Below are positions 57,401-64,000 of a stretch of DNA of 64,000 bases, piece by piece. Numbering within the stretch: position 1 is the first letter of the stretch; every line of letters starts with the position of its first letter. This DNA comes from Taxawa tesnikishii (nom. ined.). Taxonomy: Eukaryota; Ascomycota; Dothideomycetes; Dothideales. Location of the stretch: assembly GCA_030247885.1 (NCBI GenBank), contig JAPDRO010000007.1, forward strand, positions 503,501 to 567,500, read 5' to 3'. A model generated the notes under the pieces. That model was not told the origin of the DNA. It ran no database searches and was given only the letters and a program-made list of their open reading frames with translations. A program made the position numbers and the translations under genes.

Positions 57401-60400
57401 GCTTTCCCGCGTCGAGGCTTTGGATTTCTTGCCCTTCTTCTTCTTACTAGTTTCTCCGAACTCATCCACCTCTTTTGTAGCCTGCATGGGCTCTTGCGAA
57501 GCTTGGCCAGCAGCTACGGGCTCTTGCGATTCAGGGAACGGGCTTCCGCTTGACGGCTCCTCCAGGCTCGTAACCATAGCCTGCTTCTTCTTGTTCTTCT
57601 TTCCCTTCTTCGTTGAGAGGCCTACGAAATCGTCTTCAACTGCTCGATCGGTACGGTTGTCCATGAAGATAGACTGTCCAACTCGCGCATGTGTAGGTTC
57701 TAGAGCCTCACTAGCCATATCAGTGTCCGGTGCTGGTGGATCAACCTCAGCCGCGGGAGTGTCAACCACCAGATCTGCGTCGTCTCCGCGCTTTTTCTTC
57801 CCTTTCTTGCCTTTCTTTTTCGTAGGCAGTGCCCATTCGTCTTCCACCCCAGCCTCTGGTTGTAGTGGCGGCTGCTTCTCGTCGTCATGCCGGACTTCTG
57901 GCAAAAGCTCTGTGGGCTGTGTGAAAGGCATCTCACGCTCCGCTTCCTGTGGGATAATGGCAGCTGATGGAGTATCTGTCAAGCCATCTGCGGTGGCCTG
58001 CGGCAATCTCTGCTCAGGAGGGTAGTTGGTGGCAGCCTCCGCTTCTTCAAGGTGAGTTACTGGTGCAAGACTGGAAGCATCATTGGTAGATGACATTGAC
58101 ACCTGAGCGGCTCCTGCGGTGTCATAGGAGGTGTCCCACGATGTGTCGGGCTCAAGAGCAGGCTGTGATTCCTCTACCGGAGGGCTGAGCGGCAGTGATT
58201 TCTTTCCTTTCTTGCCCTTCTTCTTTCTTGACTGAGCGAAGGAGAATTCTTCAGGCTCGTCGGCTGCTGCGGCCTGCCCCAATGCAGGGTTTTGAAGAAG
58301 TGCGCCTGCAAAACCAGAAGCAGCTAAGCCGGCACTCAGGGCGGCGGAAAAGTCATCCTCTTTCGTCGGTTGCTCGGAAAAGGGGCATCTTCAGCAGGGA
58401 CGCTCTTTTCTTCCGGGACGTGAATGACAGTCTCTTCGACTGGCGTTTCTGCTGCCTGGTTCTTCTTGCCCTTCTTGCCCTTCTTTCCTTTCTTGGTTGT
58501 GGTAGTCGAGAACACTTCATCTGGATCAGCTTCAGCGACGAGGCCGGGCGGAGATGCACGTCGGTGGAATATCGGGTCGTTCACTACGAGATCTGGGTCA
58601 AAGCCGGAGTCTGCCAGACCTGCAGCAAGGGTCGCGGCAAAGTCGATGTCCTGACCAGAACGTTCGTGTGTCTGAAGACTTCCTGAGATATCCTCTGTAG
58701 TGGACGGTTGAGCCTCGTCAGATGCTTCCAGTGGTTGTCGAGATTGCTCGGGCGACAGAGCGACCTCGCCAGCCTTCTCCTCAGTTGGGATGATCTGCTC
58801 TTGTTCCAGCCGCTGAAGCGATGCATCGGCTCCGTCCGCTTCCTGTTGTGGGACTGGTTCTGCCTTGCTGTACGAACCGTCTTCCTCAAGGTGTGATTCG
58901 TGGACCAGCTGCGGCTCTTGAGCCGGCGCTTCGTATGCCTCAGGGCTTGCGTGTTTGACCGGCTGTTCTGCATTACCGGTAGTGACGATGACGTCTCTGG
59001 GGTTGATGCTCCCCTCTCCCAAGGGTTGTCCGACTTGCTGATTGGCATCCGGCCGAGAAACAGATAGGTTCGAGGCGCCTGCGGGTATTCCTTGCTGACC
59101 GTCAGCAGGTGCAGGACTCTCAGGTTCATCCCATGATAGTGCGCTTTTCTTAGCCTTCTTTTTGTCCTTCTTGCTCTTCTTACCCTTTGACACCAGGGCA
59201 AAAGTATCTTCATGGTCTGGAGTCTCCACAGTTTCGAGCGCAATGGGACCCTCGAGTTGCTCAGCAGAAGGTTGCTTGTGTTCTTCCACTGGGTCTTGGA
59301 GAACAACGGGATCGCTCCCTCCCGACGGCTGTTGCACGCTGCTGTCAAACTCTGCCGAAGCCTCAACGGCTGAGGACTCCGTTGGTTCTTCGATATCAAC
59401 GAAGGTAGCTTTCGCCTTCTTGGACTTCTTCTTGTCGTTCCTGGACGGTTTGACCGGAGCCTCCTCAGTCAGTTCTGCTTCCGTAATCGTTGATGGCTGT
59501 ACTGGAATGTCTTCGCTTATAGGATCGGTAGCGGCAGCCGGTTCTTCCACCACTTGTTGCTGGAGGGGATCAACCGCTTCTTGGGTGGCAAACTCAGGTG
59601 TAGCTTCCTGCGGTTCTTCAGGCAGAACTTCTTCCCAAGCTTTGGCTTTCTTGGCTCTTTTCTTGTCCTTCTTTGCTGATTTGGAAGGAAAAACTGCTGC
59701 CTCTTCGGGATCGACGTCAGCAGGATTTTCCAACTGTGGAGTTTCGGAAACAGCAGCCTCCGCATCCATCTGCATCTGCATAGACTCCGCCGGATCTTGA
59801 GTCAACGGCTCCGCGATCTCCTTGCTCTCGCTCTCGCCCATTCCAGCCGGTTCCTCCCAGCCAACGCCCTTGACCTTCTTATCCTTCTTCTTATCTTTCT
59901 TTGACTTCTTTAATGGCGCTGCCCATGCTTCCTCCACAGTCCCAGCATCTTCGGTTGAGGGTAGAACATCTCCCGCAGGCTGCTCGGCAGACTGAGTCGC
60001 CTCTAGGGCTGGATGGGATTGCACTGTCTCGATTGAGGTTGGCTCGACCGTCATGTTCTCTTCTTGTGCCACAGGCTCTGCCTTGCCTTTTTCCCTCTCT
60101 TCTTCTTTGACTGTTTTGACGGCAGCGCCCATTCATCCTCGCCAGCTGCAGTTGTAGGCAAAGTGGTGCCCCCAACAACGGACGGTTCCCCGACTGATTG
60201 TTCTTGGTGCAGGGGCTCAGCTAATGGCTCGAGGGCTGGTTCTGTGGGCATCGGCTCAGGTATCTGAACGATTCCTCTTTCCGGCTCCGCAGGCATTGCA
60301 ACCGTCTTGCCCTTCTTAGCTTTCTTCTTATCCTTCTTCGAAGCCTTCGCAGGTACAGCCCACTCATCTTCGGCCTCTGTGACTGGGGGATCGTCGGTGG

Positions 60401-63400
60401 TGAAAGGATCCTTCAGGGGCTGCTCCTGCGGGATAGCAGTCTCGAACGGAGTCTCTGGTAAGGCAGCTTCAAGCGCGTCCTGAGGGACGGCACGGACTTC
60501 AGCCTCAGGATCTCCCGAGAGGGCTGGTACTACTGGAGGCAAAGACGTCTCATCAAGTTGCTTGCCCTGGCTGGGCCCGAGTGGGGTCTCCGGCACAGGA
60601 ATGTGGATTGTATCTTCGGGGAAGCTAGGGACTTCGACTAATTCGGCCGGCGGTAAAGGCGCCTCCTCCAATTGCTTATCTTCCTTGGGCTCTAATGGAG
60701 TTTCTGGCAAGGGTGTCTTCACTGCATCTTCAGGAACGGTAGCGATATCAGCGGTTTGCAGCTCCTCGTCAACCTGATCCTCTGGGGCTGAAAAGGATGG
60801 CTCTGGTACCATAGCCTCTGGTTGAGCTTCCTCCGAAGGCGTTTCTGGCAAAGGCGCTCGAAGTGCGTCTTGTGTAGTCGTCTGAGCATTGAAAACATCT
60901 TGACAGTCTCTAGATGCTTGCATAGGAGGTAAAGGTGGAGCTTCTAACACTGGCTCTTCAATGATGACACGTGGTCCAACCACATTGCCTTTCTTTCCTT
61001 TCTTCTTGTCCTTCTTTGACCTTTTCGAGGGCAGCGCCCACTCATCAGGCTCAGGGGCGGCAGCAGCATCGCCGCTTGTGTCTTCAACCATGGGCGCCAG
61101 CTTGGCAGTGGGTTCTTCATAGGAAACCTCGAGCTGCGGATTGGAATCATGTCCTTCCGCCGGCTCGCTAATTTCCGGTCTGTCTTCGGGCCCATCAGTC
61201 CATGCTGCTGTTGCTTTCCTTTCTTCGCCTTCTTTTTGTCCTTTTTGGATTGCTTAGAAGGTGCTGCCCACTCGTCCTCGGCGATTACGGCGGAAGTCGC
61301 TTCTTGCAGCTCCTCTGAGGCTGCCGGCTCAGCAGTCTTTTCTTCCGACGGCAGTTGGACGACTTCCTCGACAGGAGTCCCAGCCACAAGCTCTTCCGGG
61401 AGATCAACAGCTCGGGAACTCTCTTCAACTGGAGCCGACGAGCCCGAAGCCTTTGCTTTCTTTCCCTTCTTGCCTTTCTTTGACGCCTTCGCAGGTAGAG
61501 CCCATTCATCAATATCCTGGACGGGCTCGACAGAAACTTGGAGATCCTCTTGGGCAGGAACGTCCTCATTCACTTGGTTTGGAGGAGGATCCTCACTCAC
61601 GCTCTCCGCCAATTGGAATGGCTCTTCGAAAGGTTCGACGGTGTCCTTCTTAGCCTTCTTCTTGTCCTTCTTAGATTGCTTCAGGGAGAAACTGTCCGGT
61701 TCTTCCTGGTCGGCAACGACAACTTGGTCCTGTTCTGGGCCAGCATCGTCCTCCATAGCACCCGCTACATTCATGTCTTCCTGCGGCATCTTGTGAGCTT
61801 CTTTAATGACCTCATCCATCACACCGGCGACCGTAGGCATGCGAAGGTGAAGGGTGCCCATTGTCGGTTGGTCTTCACGCCCATCCATGGCTGATACGGG
61901 TGCAGTGCTGTCTGCTGTTCGATCATGCACTTCCATTAATGTCTGTTCCGCACCTGGGTCTGCAACTGTTAATGATTCCTGGTAGGTCATCGGCTGTACT
62001 TGGAAATGATGATCCGATGGAGGGACGACGGGTTTTTCAAGAACCGCAGACTCGGAAACTGCCTGATTGTCTCCAGCCATTTGTTCTGGAAGGGGCGAAC
62101 GGCTCACTGGAGTAGGAGTTGGCGACCGGTCGCGGAGTATCGTAGAATCCGTGGTAGACGTGGACTGATCGAGTACCGGCTCTGCCACCCATTCAGACGG
62201 TTGTTCTTCAAAGGGCGTGGCAAATACTTCGGCTTCCCTCTCTGCAAAAGGGGTCTCGAAGGGAGTTGTATCCTTAAATGGTGTGGTGCGTTCGACCATA
62301 GGAGTCGCAAAGATGTCCTCACCAATATCTTCCACTATAGCTTGGGGCGATAAAGGGTCCTGGACCTTTGATTCCGTAACGTCGACAACTTCGGGATCAA
62401 CAGAAGAGGTTACCGCTGCTGGAGGTGCTGCACCTGTAGCGTTGGTATGGGCGATACTATCTTCATTGGGAGCTGCTGGCTGGCTTGGCTTTGTCTCTCC
62501 GGTTGCAGGAGTTGGTTCTTCTTTGATGGGTGCTGCAGCTGTTGGCTCAACCAGAATGTGCTTCGTGACATCGGCGGACTCAGGAGGCGCAGATACATCA
62601 TCGGGTTGTACCTCCGTTGCTTCCTCCTCACGATTGCTCTTTCTGCCTTTCTTGCCCTTTTTGTCTTGACTGGTGCATCCCAAAGATCATCCGGATCCTG
62701 CTCAGGTACAAGAGCAGCTTCTGCTGGCGATGCTGTTGGGGCGGTTTCTGTCGATTCTGGCTCAAAACTCTTCTCGTCAACAGGTGTGGCAACAGGCGTC
62801 TCTTCTTGGACAGCTCGCTTGTTCTTCTTGCCCTTCTTGCCCTTCTTAGTGCTAGTTGGAGCCCAGTCCACCACTTCTTGGTCTGCAGCGATTGATTCGG
62901 CATTCAGTGATTCCGCCGCAGATGGAAGCTCCTGTTCCGTAGGTACGTCCTCTAATGGTGGAGCTTGGCTTGCTTCCTGTACAAATTCATCGGCCGGGAC
63001 AGGTTGTTTGTTCCTTTTCCCCTTCCTGCCTTTCTTGCCGGTTGGGGCAGCCCAAATATCTTCCGCAGTGACATTCTCGGTTACCGGCTCAGTTGCTGTG
63101 GGTACGGCAAGAACATCAACTGCCTTCTCGAGCTCAGCGGTAGATTCGGGATGCTCAGGCTGCACAATCGTCTCCAGCAGCTCCACCTTATCGCTTCCCT
63201 CCGTAAAACTAACTGCAGGCTCCTCGGTAACGAGCGTGGAAATGCCGGATCCTTTCTTCCCTTTCTTGCCCTTCTTCGCTTTTTTGCCGGAAGATCGAGC
63301 CCAAAGATCGTCGGTAGATTCTAGAGCAGGTGTTTCAGGAAGTGGAACGGACCTCGCTCCTTCCTCCTCGAAAGGAGTTGTACTCTCCACATATTGGGGC

Positions 63401-64000
63401 TCTATGGAGGCCTCGGCATCTCTCTCAACAGAGAGCGAGTCGGCCGAGGGTTGATCTTCAGAAGGACCTGACTCTGGGATAGGCTCGAAGTAGGTACTGG
63501 ACTGCCTGCTTTTTTGCCCTTTTTCCCTTCTTACCCTGCGATAGCGCCCACATATCCTCAACAGTTTCCGAAGCCGGGGTTGCTGGAAGTGGTACACTCG
63601 CTGGCTCGACTCCGTCCTCACGGACCGCCATCTGTTCTGCACCAAGGTTTGTTGGAGTGTCTGCGTTGTCGATGAGTAAGTCTTGATCGTTGAGTGGTGT
63701 GGCTTCAAGAACAGTCGTTCCAACAGCAGATTCGGATGATTGCTTGCCCTTTGTGCCCTTCTTGCTTTTTTATCTTTCGTGCTGGTCGGCTGCGTCCAAA
63801 TGTCTTCCGTTGACTCTGAAGATGCGGGCTCGTATGATGTGGCGTCGTCTGCGGCCCGTACTTCTTCTTGCTCATGAACTCCCACCGATGGCTTCACTGC
63901 AGACTCAAGCTCGTTGGTTGGTACATGCACATCTGCGTTGGGCTCCGTCAAAGGTCCGGAAGCTTCAGGTGCTTGACTCTCGGGCAACGGTGCGACTGCT
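54431..64000 (-). CDS. Giant Lys-rich repeat protein ('involucrin repeat'/Leashin-like), 3' part
   Basis: The minus-strand gene enters from beyond the right edge, so the N-terminus is missing; over 3,100 codons lie here. From 64000 to about 57400 there are some 21 spaced units of the form (D/E)-W-A-x-P-x-K-x-x-K-K-x-K-K-x-K-K separated by acidic, Pro/Glu/Val-rich linkers. Two copies of DFxAxLxAGLAxSGF lie near 58.6 and 58.3 kb. A Ser-rich region follows, then a 77-nt intron (55993-56069), a long coiled coil (55.9-55.4 kb) and a folded C-terminal domain (FSKYSDNRMCRLSSEIADEK, RDVFMSVVMTMVWEYVFTRY). This matches giant fungal proteins annotated as involucrin repeat proteins. Leashin (Lah), the Woronin body-to-septum/cortex tether, has the same broad layout; orthology is inferred. 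Nine single-base breaks, all of missing-base polarity, include those near 62.66, 61.2, 60.12, 58.36, 56.66 and 54.79 kb. Confidence 0.8.
57410..63790 (-). repeat. About 21 dispersed Trp/Lys-rich protein repeat units
   Basis: On the plus strand each unit appears as a block of CTTCTT/CCTTTC (reverse-complemented Lys codons). Approximate block positions in kb are 63.77, 63.52, 63.28, 63.03, 62.84, 62.66, 61.66, 61.48, 61.25, 61.02, 60.34, 60.12, 59.90, 59.67, 59.42, 59.16, 58.49, 58.22, 57.81, 57.61 and 57.44. The spacing is irregular, about 170 to 1000 bp. Two sub-types are visible: SKKDKKKAKKGK (mostly 59-61.7 kb) and TKKGKKGKKxK (both flanks). Confidence 0.9.
60430..60890 (-). repeat. LPETP protein repeat, four copies
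   Basis: Four copies of a segment with consensus (P/E)DAxxxxLPETPxE followed by KQLxExxLPP occur at about 60.46, 60.60, 60.71 and 60.86 kb, 110-145 bp apart. More distant relatives (VPLPETPALE at 63.34 kb and VPLPATPASE at 63.59 kb) sit just ahead of Trp/Lys units. Confidence 0.82.

Noticed and set aside
57410-63790. CRISPR-like or satellite DNA interpretation of the regular CTTCTT blocks
   Set aside because: The blocks are degenerate at DNA level, irregularly spaced and explained by Lys codons of a translated repeat.
1209-64000. Programmed ribosomal frameshifting as the cause of the many frame breaks
   Set aside because: The breaks occur in unrelated housekeeping genes, at A, C, G and T runs, without a common slippery heptamer or downstream structure, and up to nine times in one gene. 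Undercalled homopolymers explain all of them.
1209-64000. Calling the interrupted genes pseudogenes
   Set aside because: Splice sites, conserved residues and codon structure are preserved on both sides of each break, and the corrected lengths are divisible by three. RRP9, RED and YSY6 are unlikely to be lost.

Overview
This window is nuclear DNA of a filamentous ascomycete (Pezizomycotina, most likely Dothideomycetes). The evidence is dense spliced genes with 47-270 nt GT-AG introns and CTAAC-type branch points, typical fungal families (DDHD lipase, HeH/LEM inner nuclear membrane protein, PRE4, PRE7, RRP9, ERJ5, YSY6, HCNGP, RED), and a giant Lys-rich repeat gene of the 'involucrin repeat'/Leashin kind known only from filamentous ascomycetes. 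I see no transposon, virus-like element, CRISPR array or rRNA, and no convincing tRNA.

Layout. 0-5.4 kb: hotdog thioesterase, DDHD phospholipase, RING-like/ankyrin protein. 6-16 kb: Src1/Heh inner nuclear membrane protein, M20 carboxypeptidase, secreted GH43 arabinanase-type enzyme, zinc alcohol dehydrogenase. 16-23 kb: a 1284-residue disordered protein with a myristoylation-type N-terminus, and a small F-box-like gene. 23-31 kb: MBD4-like DNA glycosylase, ribosomal protein eL36, proteasome beta7, HCNGP, proteasome beta6. 32-41 kb: a KD-repeat protein, a Myb-like protein and a RED-family splicing factor, all nuclear in character. 41-49 kb: GST, an unassigned membrane protein, RRP9, ERJ5. 49-54 kb: PRA1/YIP3, a disordered protein, YSY6 and a small mitochondrial-looking protein. 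54-64 kb: the 3' 9.6 kb of the giant repeat gene, whose 5' end lies beyond the right edge.

The functions are mainly housekeeping: proteostasis (two proteasome subunits, ER J-protein, ribosome-associated YSY6), RNA processing (RRP9, RED, HCNGP), membrane traffic and lipid metabolism. No metabolite cluster or other co-functional island is evident.

The most striking global signal is technical. About 37 single-base reading-frame breaks fall in 13 otherwise well-preserved genes. Almost all have the polarity of one missing base and nearly all lie in or beside a homopolymer run that looks one base too short. In each gene the sum of the inferred missing bases makes the whole coding length a multiple of three. 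I read this as systematic homopolymer undercalling in the assembly, not as decay or programmed frameshifting. The genes concerned are therefore annotated as CDS with the break positions noted. The most interesting biological object is the giant repeat gene, with about 21 Trp/Lys-rich units, an embedded LPETP repeat, a coiled coil and a folded C-terminus.
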